A DNA stretch of 64,000 nucleotides. Origin: Balanoglossus misakiensis. Lineage: Eukaryota > Hemichordata. The position numbers were made by a program, and so were the translations under genes. Location: NCBI GenBank assembly GCA_040954595.2, contig CM082584.2, positions 4,278,001-4,342,000 on the forward strand. The letters run 5' to 3'. The notes below the pieces were generated by a model. The model did no database searches, was not told the origin of the DNA, and worked only from the letters and a program-made list of their open reading frames with translations. Below, one piece after another: positions 1 through 9,763 of this stretch (the stretch's first letter is position 1; each line of letters opens with the position of its first letter).

Positions 1-411
1 TCTTATGATTTAGACATCATAAAACACAATCAAGAATTTGACCTCAGAACTGGAAGAATCTGTATGAAATACCCATCTTAGAATAGAAAAGACGTTCACC
101 CAACAGTACGATCTGTTCAAGTGATAAAATCCACTTCTCTTGGCTGCAATTTCTGGAATGTGCAGGAACACACCAGAGCGTACCCACGCCACAAACCCAA
201 GCTGTGACGTCATCAACGCGCGTAGTGGTTTGGACATGTACTCTCCTAGCTAACACCTCGTTCACACCTTCCGAACAATAGAGTTTCCTAACCGTCTTCT
301 TCTAGTAACCGTGGTCAAATCATGGCGGTACTAAAGCATTGTTAAAAATAACTGCACTCAAGCGATCATGCGCCGATCACGCAGTCTCGGCACAATGGTT
401 GGTTACCAGAC
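1..411. other. Unassigned left flank, no gene supported
   Basis: I see no supported gene here. Short open frames on the minus strand have no splice context or recognisable motif. A TGACGTCA (CRE-like) octamer lies near position 207, but nothing around it makes a promoter convincing. Confidence 0.5.
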
Positions 412-1693
412 GGCCGCCAAATCCACTTTTCTTGTTGAACCTTGTTTTAGCGTCTGAAGTTTTTTTAAGCGGATTCTGGTGGTATAGATCACCAGAGTGA
501 AAGAAATGGTTCCTGGAGCTCTGTCAGTATTGAGCAATTTGAGTCGACTAGCATAAAATATGGCCGCCAAATGATTTCAAAGTACCAATATATGGGCCGG
601 CTGCCAAGTCCACTTTTTGTGACGAACCTTGTATAAGTGTCTTCAAATTTTTAAAGGCGGATTCTGCTGGTATAGATCACCAGAGTGAAAGAAATGGTTC
701 CTGGAGCTCTGTCAGTATTGAGCAATTTGAGTCAACTAGCATAAAATATGGCCGCCAAATGATTTCAAAGTACCAATATATGGGCCGGCTGCCAAGTCCA
801 CTTTTTGTGACGAACCTTGTATAAGTGTCTTCAAATTTTTAAAAGCGGATTCTGCTGGTATAGATCACCAGAGTGAAAGAAATGGTTCCTGGAGCTCTGT
901 CAGTATTGAGCAATTTGAGTCAACTAGCATAAAATATGCCAAGTCCACTTTTTGTGACGAACCTTGTATAAGTGTCTTCAAATTTTTAAAAGCGGATTCT
1001 GCTGGTATAGATCACCAGAGTGAAAGAAATGGTTCCTGGAGCTCTGTCAGTATTGAGCAATTTGAGTCAACTAGCATAAAATATGGCCGCCAAATGATTT
1101 CAAAGTACCAATATATGGGCCGGCTGCCAAGTCCACTTTTTGTGACGAACCTTGTATAAGTGTCTTCAAATTTTTAAAGGCGGATTCTGCTGGTATAGAT
1201 CACCAGAGTGAAAGAAATGGTTCCTGGAGCTCTGTCAGTATTGAGCAATTTGAGTCGACTAGCATAAAATATGGCCGCCAAATGATTTCAAAGTACCAAT
1301 ATATGGGCCGGCTGCCAAGTCCACTTTTTGTGACGAACCTTGTATAAGTGTCTTCAAATTTTTAAAGGCGGATTCTGCTGGTATAGATCACCAGAGTGAA
1401 AGAAATGGTTCCTGGAGCTCTGTCAGTATTGAGCAATTTGAGTCGACTAGCATAAAATATGGCCGCCAAATGATTTCAAAGTACCAATATATGGGCCGGC
1501 TGCCAAGTCCACTTTTTGTGACGAACCTTGTATAAGTGTCTTCAAATTTTTAAAAGCGGATTCTGCTGGTATAGATCACCAGAGTGAAAGAAATGGTTCC
1601 TGGAGCTCTGTCAGTATTGAGCAATTTGAGTTCAAAGTACCAATATATGGGCCGACTAGTCTGCCAAGTCCACTTTTTGTGACGAACCTTGTA
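412..1693. repeat. 188-bp tandem repeat array, about 7 copies
   Basis: The motif TATAGATCACCAGAG recurs at 483, 671, 859, 1006, 1194, 1382 and 1570. The period is 188 bp, except for one 147-bp unit that lacks a 41-bp piece. The first unit (from about 412) is diverged and the last is truncated where the next element begins. Copies are nearly identical, so the array expanded or was homogenised recently. No coding content is seen. Confidence 0.92.
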
Positions 1694-1695
1694 TA

Positions 1696-1881
1696 CTACC
1701 CATTTCAAAATACCTTGGAAATTCTTTGTGTTGGAGTGTTACAATAAACCTCTCCCACGATAAGAAAAAACGTCTAAGTTCATGAAACTGAATACCGCAC
1801 TTTGTTTATTTTGCAACAAAGTTACCGTTTCAAACGTGCGTAATCCCACTGTGAGATTGTCTGTAGTCTACTCTGAACCTT
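1696..1881 (+). repeat. Left terminal inverted repeat of the 1696-9508 element
   Basis: This arm is the reverse complement of 9323-9508 over its whole length, with only occasional mismatches. It directly abuts the truncated end of the 188-bp array. Confidence 0.85.
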
Positions 1882-2106
1882 ATATATACATGTATTATTG
1901 TGTAGTTGCAACGACCCGACTTGTGTAGGAACATTTGAACGGCAACAGAAAGCAAAGTGAGCGTAATTCAATAAAACGACCTATACAAGCCTGAACTCTG
2001 ATTATTTCTGGTCCCAAAACTCCTTTCGTGAAAAACTCACTGGACTCAGTGTTTACGTATTTCAGCGAGTACTACCGCTGGAAGTGACTGGGATTATGGC
2101 CGATTA

Positions 2107-2351
2107 AGGCCTAGTTAAAGTATTAACTTGGTTCAAATTCAGTGTAACCAGCTAGGGGGGATCACTGTGTTTATTAGCGTTTATTTGCAAGCGTTCTGGA
2201 AGGTTGATCTTAGGGAGCTTTACTATAAGGTCATATCTACATAGAAAAGGGCACATTTGCATCCTCTACCTTTATAAGCGGGTCGCTAGACCCATGCAGT
2301 CAGTATGCCAAGGCAAATGCCAAGCCGTCCTGCTGCCTGCCGCTAGCCTTT
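2107..2351 (+). repeat. A1 split direct repeat of the Ngaro-like element
   Basis: This segment matches 7101-7344, with one G fewer in a G-run of the second copy. It contains TTTATAAGCGGGTCGC near 2270, a plausible TATA-type promoter for the element's transcript. Confidence 0.9.
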
Positions 2352-2488
2352 TCTGCCGCTGCCGCCAAGCCTACAGCCTTGATGCCACACCGCAAGACTC
2401 GCTGACGCTGTTCGAAGTCAACACCGATCGTCGCCGATCTCAACTCCGACGCCCGCAGCAACCACAGACTCAAGGGGACCCATAAACC

Positions 2489-3742
2489 ATGGACCCATCA
2501 GGTATGCTTACTTTAAACCTAACGCCCCGAAGTCAACGATCACTAATCGAAGAAGGGAACTCAGTACCTGAAACTTCGCCGGAAGTGCAGCATTGGGCAA
2601 CTGAGAACGATTTGACCCCGGACACAATAGCAAGACTGTCGACTGCGGGTTTCGTGACAATGAAATCTATTCGACTAATACAGGCTGAGCACATTCAAAT
2701 GCTCGAGATAGAACCAATGGCCCAACGCTGCCTACTAGAGGAGGCAATCAATCATTTGAATCGGTCGACGTCCAGCAACACAACCGACAGCCGACCACCA
2801 CAACATTCTACAGGAGGGTCTACGCCGACGCCGCTGGATTCAGACGCTACCAGGTCAGAGGTCAGAGGGTCAAACATGGCCGCCACCATCGACAACAACA
2901 CAGAGACGGATAGGCTCCTTCAACAGCTCCTGAACCAGCCACCGACTAACCCAACCGCAGCTCCAGCGGGAACAACTCCACTCCAAAGCCTTTTGAGCAC
3001 TTTGTTAGACTCGAGAACACTTAATAACTCTTGTAACACTGCCAATCAGCCTCGAGCTGATTTGAACCCGAGGGTGTACATGCAAACAAAAGACAAAGGT
3101 GAGAAATATGCTGATATTTTAGATTATTTATCGCTGGGTGACAGGGTTACCGAACAAACGGTTATCAGTACGGGGGAGAATGGCACTCGTCTGGTCTTAG
3201 AATCAGACTCCAGGAAACCCCGATTAGAATCGGTATCCCCATCCCAGTGGATGGGAGCCAATGTAGCTATTCTTTATGAAAAGATCGAGAATGGGTCTTT
3301 GCAGGGAAATGGCATTCTAAATTATCTCGCATATACCAGGAAAATTTCCCAACTGGCGAACCGGTACACCTGGTCCTCGGTTATTCAGTATGACAGGGAA
3401 TACCGCCAGTATCAGGCAAATCACAATTTCGAGTGGGGGGCTGACATAAGCCATTTGACCAAAGTGCATTTGAGGGAAAAGTTGCAATTTCCCCCTAGCA
3501 ACAAGGGTGTGACACAGCAGTCAGGGAAATCTTATACACAAGCAGAGGGTAAGGCTGCTCGATCCCCGGCCCCAATTGATACTCAATCTGGGAAACCTAT
3601 TTGCCTGGGATTTAATAAGGGTAATTGTAAGTTTGGGCCCACTTGTAATTATGCTCATGTCTGCCTAGACGCATCCTGCAGAAAAGCCCATCCCCAAACC
3701 GCCCATGATGGTACACCTTCCTCCAGCTCAAAAAACTTCTAA
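2489..3742 (+). CDS. Gag-like protein of the Ngaro-like element (CCCH zinc finger)
   Basis: The 417-residue frame opens at ATG 2489 in a good context (accATGg). It has a serine/threonine/asparagine-rich N-terminal half and a conserved-looking central part. A CCCH zinc finger lies near the C terminus, around residues 370-390 (CLGFNKGNCKFGPTCNYAH). In this class of elements the first frame is taken to be the structural, nucleic-acid-binding protein; that role is inferred from position and the finger. The frame ends at TAA 3740-3742, two codons after a canonical A AAA AAC slippery heptamer. The RT frame lies in the -1 phase, so RT is probably made as a frameshift fusion. Confidence 0.8.
   Translation: MDPSGMLTLNLTPRSQRSLIEEGNSVPETSPEVQHWATENDLTPDTIARLSTAGFVTMKSIRLIQAEHIQMLEIEPMAQRCLLEEAINHLNRSTSSNTTDSRPPQHSTGGSTPTPLDSDATRSEVRGSNMAATIDNNTETDRLLQQLLNQPPTNPTAAPAGTTPLQSLLSTLLDSRTLNNSCNTANQPRADLNPRVYMQTKDKGEKYADILDYLSLGDRVTEQTVISTGENGTRLVLESDSRKPRLESVSPSQWMGANVAILYEKIENGSLQGNGILNYLAYTRKISQLANRYTWSSVIQYDREYRQYQANHNFEWGADISHLTKVHLREKLQFPPSNKGVTQQSGKSYTQAEGKAARSPAPIDTQSGKPICLGFNKGNCKFGPTCNYAHVCLDASCRKAHPQTAHDGTPSSSSKNF
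3730..3736 (+). promoter_or_regulatory. Candidate -1 ribosomal frameshift site (A AAA AAC)
   Basis: In the Gag frame the codons are TCA AAA AAC TTC TAA, giving an X XXY YYZ heptamer at 3730-3736. The RT-RNase H frame is open from 3709 and lies exactly in the -1 phase. The Gag/RT overlap (3709-3742) contains the site. I did not verify a downstream pseudoknot. Confidence 0.6.
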
Positions 3743-4451
3743 AAGAGTCACTGCCAAATTCTTCCCTGCCAAACCCGCCTACCACTGAGTTCTCCCTTAA
3801 TTATTCTGTTTGGCAATCTGAGTTAAAAAATGATCCTGATGCCGATTTCCTTCTGAATGGCATCAGGAATGGCTTCCGCATCATTGATAATTCCTCAAAT
3901 TTGCAACCTGCTCACACTAGAAATTATAAGTCCGCCACTGAAACTGCTCGCCAGCAAGTGGAAGCCCAGTTGCGTTCTGAAATTGCTGAAGGTCATTATG
4001 CTGTTACCTCCCAAAGGCCAACGATTATTAGTGCCCTGGGGGCTATCCCCAAACCTAACTCTTCGGAGATCCGCCTGATTCATGATTGTAGCCAGCCACA
4101 TGGCAAAGCTGTGAATGATTATGCCACCGACCAACACTTTCAGTATCAGTCCCTTGACGATGCAATTAAGCTGATTTCTCCTGGGAGTTACCTGGCTAAA
4201 GTTGACCTGAAGTCAGCTTATCGTTCGGTCAAGATTCACCCTTCTAACTTTCCTGCTACAGGCCTTGAGTGGACGTTTCAAGGTCAAACTCACCCTACTT
4301 ATCTTTATGACACCCGCTTGCCCTTTGGTGCAAAACTCTCTCCTAGCATTTTTCATAGGCTAACCCAGAGTGTCAGGCGGATGATGGCACGCCGGGGCAT
4401 TGATGCTATGGTTGTGTACCTTGACGATTTCCTTATTGTTGCTCCCGATTA

Positions 4452-4875
4452 TAGCCGAAATTATGAAAGGTCGCCGATTCAATATGTGATCTAGACGTCC
4501 TGTGTGCACTGAACACACGATGTGTTTATCTAACACAAACAACAGAACCTCTCATAAAAGAGATGCGGTATCATTAGACTAATTACAGATGGTAGTCTGG
4601 AAACACGCTCCCCCTCAGAGAGAGTTGTTTACTTGGGTACGATGTCAAAGTTTAATCTCAAAGTGTATACGCTTTATGTTGAGAGTGTACCCAAGTAAAC
4701 AACTCTCTCTGAGGGGGAGCGTGTTTCCAGACTACCATCTGTAATTAGTCTAATGATACCGCATCTCTTTTATGAGAGGTTCTGTTGTTTGTGTTAGATA
4801 AACACATCGTGTGTTCAGTGCACACAGGACGTCTAGATCACATATTGAATCGGCGACCTTTCATAATTTCGGCTG
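4452..4875. mobile_element. Palindromic TA-flanked MITE inside the Ngaro RT
   Basis: This is a 424-bp near-perfect foldback. Arms of 189 bp (4452-4640 and 4687-4875) flank a 46-bp loop. TA occurs on both sides (4450-4451 and 4876-4877), as in Tc1/mariner-type insertions. The ends read (T/C)AGCCGAAATTATGAAAGG. It carries no coding frame. Arm identity is high, so it is recent or conserved as a hairpin. Confidence 0.88.
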
Positions 4876-5801
4876 TACAATTCCTGCTTAGAGGCCCTTA
4901 ATACTCTCCTCCGCTTACTTAGACAACTAGGTTTTCGCATTGCTTGGAAAAAAGTAGATGGCCCCATGCAACGGTTAGTTTTCCTTGGTGTGGAAATTGA
5001 TACTTTGCAGCTTACTTTAAGTTTACCGCCGCAGAAGCTTACAGATTTATACAATCTGCTCCTGACGTTTTCCATGAGAAAACGAGCTAGCCGCCGCCAA
5101 CTTGAAACCCTTACTGGCAAATTAGCTTGGGCATGCCGAGTGATCAAAGGAGGTAGAACTTTCCTCCGGCGAATCGTCTCCCAGCTAAACAAACTACGCT
5201 GTTCTTCGCATAAAATGCTTCTTTCTAAGGATTTCCACCTTGATATTAAATGGTGGTTACAATGCCTGCCTTTGTTCAATGGTGCTACTAAATTTATTGA
5301 CCCTCGTCCTATTACAGATGTTCACATGGATGCATCTAATTTAGCCTCTGGTATTTTCTATAAAGGAGACTGGCAGTACACCCGGTGGTCTTGCGACTGG
5401 CCTGAGGTCGCATCCCTGCATATCAATCATAAGGAGGTTCTGTCCATCATTTTAGCTGCCAGACGTTGGGCAAAACATTGGACAAATTCTACTGTCCATA
5501 TCTTCACTGATAGTACTGTTGCCATGGCCTGTATCAATCATGGTACTTCTCGCAATCCTGCGGTTATGGCCGCCCTTCGTGATTTATTTTGGCTTTCTGT
5601 GCGTTACAATTTCAACATGAGAGCAATACATGTCCCAGGTAAAGATAATGACATCCCTGATGCTATCTCACGGCTACATCAAGCAGGGCAAGCCTGGCGT
5701 CTTTATTCTCTTCTTTGCTCTCATTACAGCCATTCTATCCCCTTTTCAGATTTTATTGCTACTTTTTATAACCATATGTCTCCTACTACTGCTCTGTTTC
5801 T

Positions 5802-6797
5802 TTGCCCTCAGATTCCCAACTGAAGCAGCTAGAAAATGAGCTGGATTTAGAAATTGCTTTCTACAGAGGCCACACTTTTGCCCAGTCCACTAAAGCTTCT
5901 TATGCGGTTCACCGCAAGGCCTATCTGGATTTTTGTCTGTCTTTTGGTTACTGTCCTGTACCGGTGGACCCTCTTGTCCTGTGTAGGTATGTAGTTTATC
6001 TCGCTAGACGCCTGAAGGTCTCTTCTATCCGCCAGTATCTTAACATTGTCCGTCTCCTTCACTCTGAATGTGGGTTTCCCAACCCCCTTGACAGCACAAG
6101 CAGTTTTACCCTCTCAACTATCCTTAAAGGTGTGGCCCGTGTGAAGGGTACTTCTGTTTGCCGTAAACTTCCTGTCACCCCTCACATTTTGTTGGGTATT
6201 CGGTCTCAGTTAGACTTCTCCCTCACTGTCGATTTAGTCTTCTGGGCTATTTGTCTTGTTCTGTTTTTCGGGTTGTTTCGAAAATCAAATGTTCTCCCAC
6301 CTTCTCTGAAGTCGTTTGACTCTTCCAAGCATCTTACTCGCGGCGACTTCTTGGTTTTTTCCTGGGGTCTTGGTGTGGTTGTTAGGTGGTCAAAAACCAT
6401 TCAGACCAAGGATCGTGAACTCACTGTACCTCTCCCCATCCTCCCAGGACATCCCCTTTGCCCGGTTTCGGCTGTCCTTTCGGCGTTTCTTGCTACCCCT
6501 GCCCCTCTGGATGGCCCAGCTTTTGTCATCCCTCCCGCCCGTCCCTTTCTCCCACCCGCCTTCTCCAAGCGTTTGCTCAGTCTGTTGACCCCTATTGTCC
6601 ACAATGTTGACCAGTACTCCACTCATAGTTTCCGACGGGGTGGTGCATCTTGGGCCTTGCAGTGTGGTATTCCCCCTGAACTTATTAAGTTGTTGGGTGA
6701 CTGGAAAAGTGACTCCTTTAGAAAGTATCTTCACCCATCTCTCCCACTTCGCATTCTGAGTATCAACCAGTTCGCCTCCCAGCTCCCTAGCTCTTAA
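5802..6797 (+). CDS. Tyrosine recombinase of the Ngaro-like element
   Basis: The 331-residue frame overlaps the end of the RT-RNase H frame by 22 nt. The N-terminal half is a SAM-like core-binding region (YRGHTFAQSTKASYAVHRKA). The catalytic half shows the first Arg in LFFGLFRKSN, HxxR in HSFRRGG (about residue 272), Trp in LLGDWKS, and the nucleophile Tyr in FRKYLHP (about residue 304). This protein would integrate the element through a circular intermediate without target duplications. No disabling change is visible. The first ATG is not obvious; the frame's earliest possible start is TTG 5802, so it may be expressed by overlap or frameshift from the upstream frame. Confidence 0.87.
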   Translation: MPSDSQLKQLENELDLEIAFYRGHTFAQSTKASYAVHRKAYLDFCLSFGYCPVPVDPLVLCRYVVYLARRLKVSSIRQYLNIVRLLHSECGFPNPLDSTSSFTLSTILKGVARVKGTSVCRKLPVTPHILLGIRSQLDFSLTVDLVFWAICLVLFFGLFRKSNVLPPSLKSFDSSKHLTRGDFLVFSWGLGVVVRWSKTIQTKDRELTVPLPILPGHPLCPVSAVLSAFLATPAPLDGPAFVIPPARPFLPPAFSKRLLSLLTPIVHNVDQYSTHSFRRGGASWALQCGIPPELIKLLGDWKSDSFRKYLHPSLPLRILSINQFASQLPSS

Positions 6798-6834
6798 ATT
6801 TACACCCTACATCCACAGGTATCTTGGGTCTTGG

Positions 6835-7100
6835 GGACTTTAGTCCATAGTTTAGTAGTGTAATAGTTAGGTTAGCAGTGTTGGGCCCCTATGCCAGCAG
6901 ACCTCATTTGCATTTGCATTTGCATTACAATGGGGCCCAACACGTGACTTGTAGTTTATCAATGTCTAGTAGTTTTGGTCCTAATAAATACCCCTACTGA
7001 TCCAAGATACCTGTTCCTGTGTGTGTGTTTGTTTGCTATCCAACCAGTGATCCCCCTCCGCCATTCTCCACTCAGCCATTGCAAGTGGAACTGGAATTTG
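6835..7100 (+). repeat. B1 split direct repeat
   Basis: This matches 7648-7918. Differences are concentrated near the end, where three bases after CTCAGCCA are replaced by a longer stretch in the second copy. It directly abuts A2 at 7101, as expected for the B1A2 junction formed by circle-based replication. Confidence 0.88.
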
Positions 7101-7344
7101 AGGCCTAGTTAAAGTATTAACTTGGTTCAAATTCAGTGTAACCAGCTAGGGGGATCACTGTGTTTATTAGCGTTTATTTGCAAGCGTTCTGGAAGGTTGA
7201 TCTTAGGGAGCTTTACTATAAGGTCATATCTACATAGAAAAGGGCACATTTGCATCCTCTACCTTTATAAGCGGGTCGCTAGACCCATGCAGTCAGTATG
7301 CCAAGGCAAATGCCAAGCCGTCCTGCTGCCTGCCGCTAGCCTTT
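7101..7344 (+). repeat. A2 split direct repeat
   Basis: This is the second copy of the 2107-2351 segment. It directly follows B1. Confidence 0.9.
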
Positions 7345-7647
7345 CCCTCCCTCCCACCCCTTTTCCTGCCTTCGGCCAGTGACTCTCATTGTAATTGAAT
7401 TTTATAGTTATAAGTGGTATAAGTTTTCGTTTTGTAATTCATTCTTAGCTGATGCACATTCAAGTTATGTACTTTAATTTTATGCCATCTTGTTTGTTAT
7501 GTATTTTAACTACTTGCAAGTTTTTGTTTTCTTTTTAGTCGAAACATTGTCTCACTGCGATAGAGAATGTATACAACGCTTGTCAATGATTTATTTATTT
7601 TTGAACCTTTACCTTTGTACTTATTTGATTTACTGTAGGGGAGTTTA

Positions 7648-7918
7648 GGACTTTAGTCCATAGTTTAGTAGTGTAATAGTTAGGTTAGCAGTGTTGGGCC
7701 CCTATGCCAGCAGACCTCATTTGCATTTGCATTTGCATTACAATGGGGCCCAACACGTGACTTGTAGTTTATCAATGTCTAGTAGTTTTGGTCCTAATAA
7801 ATACCCCTACTGATCCAAGATACCTGTTCCTGTGTGTGTGTTTGTTTGCTATCCAACCAGTGATCCCCCTCCGCCATTCTCCACTCAGCCAAGCCTTTCA
7901 AGTGGAACTGGAATTTGA
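7648..7918 (+). repeat. B2 split direct repeat, right end of the Ngaro-like element
   Basis: This is the second copy of the 6835-7100 segment. It ends at GAATTTGA, after which the host element's sequence resumes. The spacer 7345-7647 has no coding frame. Confidence 0.86.
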
Positions 7919-8129
7919 TTTATGCTAATGAGGCCGCGCACACAGTAGTGAGTGTGAGGGTCAAAGTCCGCTGCCGGAGTTGTGGCGCAAATCGCGTAAA
8001 TTGAACTTCTGGGAGGCAATCATTTGATCGTTTCTGTTGACATATAATATTATTACTCTTTCATTATCAAAACACAACCATATTTTACGACCCGCAATCG
8101 GCGACCCGCAACCCGCAATTTAACGCTTC

Positions 8130-8297
8130 CCCCGTCTGTCGAACCATCAGAAATCGTTTGTCCGACCAAAACGTGGACTTGGAAAAAAATAGCGTGTTGC
8201 AAACGACGAGAGTTGTTTGGCGAGTCGAATGCTGCTCTACGAAGCTCGTTGTTACCTTCTGACCGGGACATTTACGCTTGAACGGACTGCGTTCCTT
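8130..8297 (+). repeat. Left arm of an internal inverted repeat (partner 9021-9172)
   Basis: The sequence from CCGTCTGTCGAAC through the segment ending ACGGACTGCGTTCC returns in reverse complement at 9021-9172, with small indels. It lies inside the 1696-9508 element, between the Ngaro B2 end and the right terminal repeat. It may be a sub-terminal repeat or a second nested foldback. Confidence 0.75.
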
Positions 8298-9020
8298 CCG
8301 ATGGGTTCTTGCCGATTGCCGCACGCCGGCGGGTATGAAAAGTGTAGGCGAAGACGTCGATCCGACAGCACCGCTCCCAACATGACCAGCTCCACGCCAC
8401 TTTGCGCTGCACCGCGGTCGGATATCCCACCCCGGCTGCCGGACAGCATATGAAGGTGTCTGAGGCATTTTCTAGTCAAAGTGTACACGTCTAAAACTTT
8501 GGGGTTTTCGGAATGGAAATAGCGGAACAAGAACATGGATTTATACTAATCATGAATGCCAAACAAACGTTGAAAAAGCCAGATCTGAAAAAAATCCGCT
8601 GGGCGCGATGACGCGCCGACGTTATTTTTCAAACAATGTAGCCTGTCACGCTGAGTTCATATATTTTGCTGCCACAAACAACAAGTTCATGCGTAGGTCG
8701 ATAAAGTTCTCAAGCGGCCGGGTGATCGCTGCAAAGTTAGCGGCGGCCTCGCACGCCCGAATTTGCCACAAAACTATCAGTCCATACAGCGATGCGGTTC
8801 AAACTCTTCCGTTGTATTTCATTTCAACAACACAAATTCAGAATACAACACAGCAGTTTGGTACGTTGTCTCTATATCCTACACCGCTAATTCTCATCTC
8901 AATCGTCTCTCTTCGCAATACGTCGATTCTCTAAAAATGTTCGACAGACGGGATACACTGCAACCCGCGGAACAAGCAATTCACGTCTCTGCTTCAAAGG
9001 AATATACCGACCTGAAGTGG

Positions 9021-9172
9021 GGGAACGCAGTCCGTCCAAGCGTAAATGTCCCGGTCAGAAGGTAACTACGAGCTTCGTAGAGCAGCATTCGACACGCTAA
9101 ACAACTCTCGTCGTTTTTTTCCAAGTCCACGTTTTGTCGGACAAACGATTTCTGACGGTTCGACAGACGGTG
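9021..9172 (-). repeat. Right arm of the internal inverted repeat (partner 8130-8297)
   Basis: This is the reverse complement of 8130-8297. The 720-bp spacer between the arms has open frames on both strands but no recognisable protein. Confidence 0.75.
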
Positions 9173-9322
9173 GGTATAGACACGTCTGCTTGCGAAAATT
9201 CCGCCAATTTTTGTTGAATTTCTTCGTATGAAATCGAAGGAGTTTGTCGTTTTAAATACTCGATATAGTGCTCTTCATAATTAGGAAGTTTCCTTGGTTG
9301 TCAGTGCAAAACATCCTCATAC

Positions 9323-9508
9323 AAGGTTCAGAGTAGACTACAGACAATCTCACAGTGGGATTACGCACGTTTGAAACGGTAACTTTGTTGCAAAATAAAC
9401 AAAGTGCGGTATTCAGTTTCATGAACTTAGACGATTTTTCTTATCGTGGGAGAGGTTTATTGTAACACTCCAACACAAAGAATTTCCAAGGTATTTTGAA
9501 ATGGGTAG
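9323..9508 (-). repeat. Right terminal inverted repeat of the 1696-9508 element
   Basis: This is the reverse complement of 1696-1881. It is followed by TA and then unique sequence. Confidence 0.85.
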
Positions 9509-9763
9509 TAAATTGTAACACGAACAGTGGCTATATATCTAGGTAAAACATATACAAATCAAAAAAATATTTTGTGGAGTCCATATTGAGTTCTTATTTG
9601 TTGAAAGTTATTTTCTTCTCTTGGGTGAGAGTCAATGGTTTCTCTTCAGGTAATTTGAGTTCAGTTGCTCGGTGCTTGTTGATGTGAGTTCCAAGAGTTG
9701 GGACATGTAGAATTTCTTTCTCAGTGATTCTAATTTAGCGATTTCGTTCCTCACCGCATAACG

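Larger units (their letters stand above)
3709..5823 (+). pseudogene. Reverse transcriptase-RNase H of the Ngaro-like element, interrupted by a MITE
   Basis: The frame is open from 3709 with no ATG before the RT core, consistent with entry by -1 frameshifting. RT motifs are visible: LAKVDLKSAYRSVKI (the first catalytic Asp block), FGAKLSPSIFHRL, and the active-site block VYLDDFLIV near 4418-4441. Eight codons later the frame is broken by a 424-bp MITE (4452-4875, TA duplication). Without the insert the same frame stays open across the junction and continues to 5823. The distal part has an RNase H domain with VHMDASNLASG, NHKEVLSI, HIFTDSTVA and the terminal DAISRL block. The 3' end overlaps the recombinase frame. 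The domain calls are firm; this copy is inactive only because of the insertion. Confidence 0.87.
2107..7918 (+). mobile_element. Ngaro-like (DIRS order) tyrosine-recombinase retrotransposon with split direct repeats
   Basis: The repeat layout is A1 - genes - B1 A2 - B2. A1 (2107-2351) recurs as A2 (7101-7344), and B1 (6835-7100) recurs as B2 (7648-7918). This split-direct-repeat architecture is characteristic of Ngaro/PAT-type DIRS elements. Between A1 and B1 lie a Gag-like frame with a CCCH zinc finger, reverse transcriptase-RNase H, and a tyrosine recombinase in place of an integrase. No target duplication is expected for recombinase-mediated insertion, and none is seen. The RT is interrupted by a MITE (4452-4875), so this copy could not supply RT. 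The gene order and the absence of a methyltransferase domain favour Ngaro over DIRS1 itself. Confidence 0.88.
1696..9508. mobile_element. Large element with 186-bp terminal inverted repeats, host of the Ngaro insertion
   Basis: The 186 bp at 1696-1881 reappear in reverse complement at 9323-9508. The outer ends read CTACCCATTTC, and a TA dinucleotide flanks both sides (1694-1695 and 9509-9510), which suggests a TA target duplication. The Ngaro-like element at 2107-7918 sits inside, so the element was about 2 kb before that insertion. No transposase reading frame is recognised in the remaining interior, so it is probably a non-autonomous DNA transposon. The superfamily is not clear from the termini. 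Confidence 0.7.

Noticed and set aside
200-220. CRE-like TGACGTCA as a promoter element
   Set aside because: A single octamer without a gene start nearby is expected by chance.
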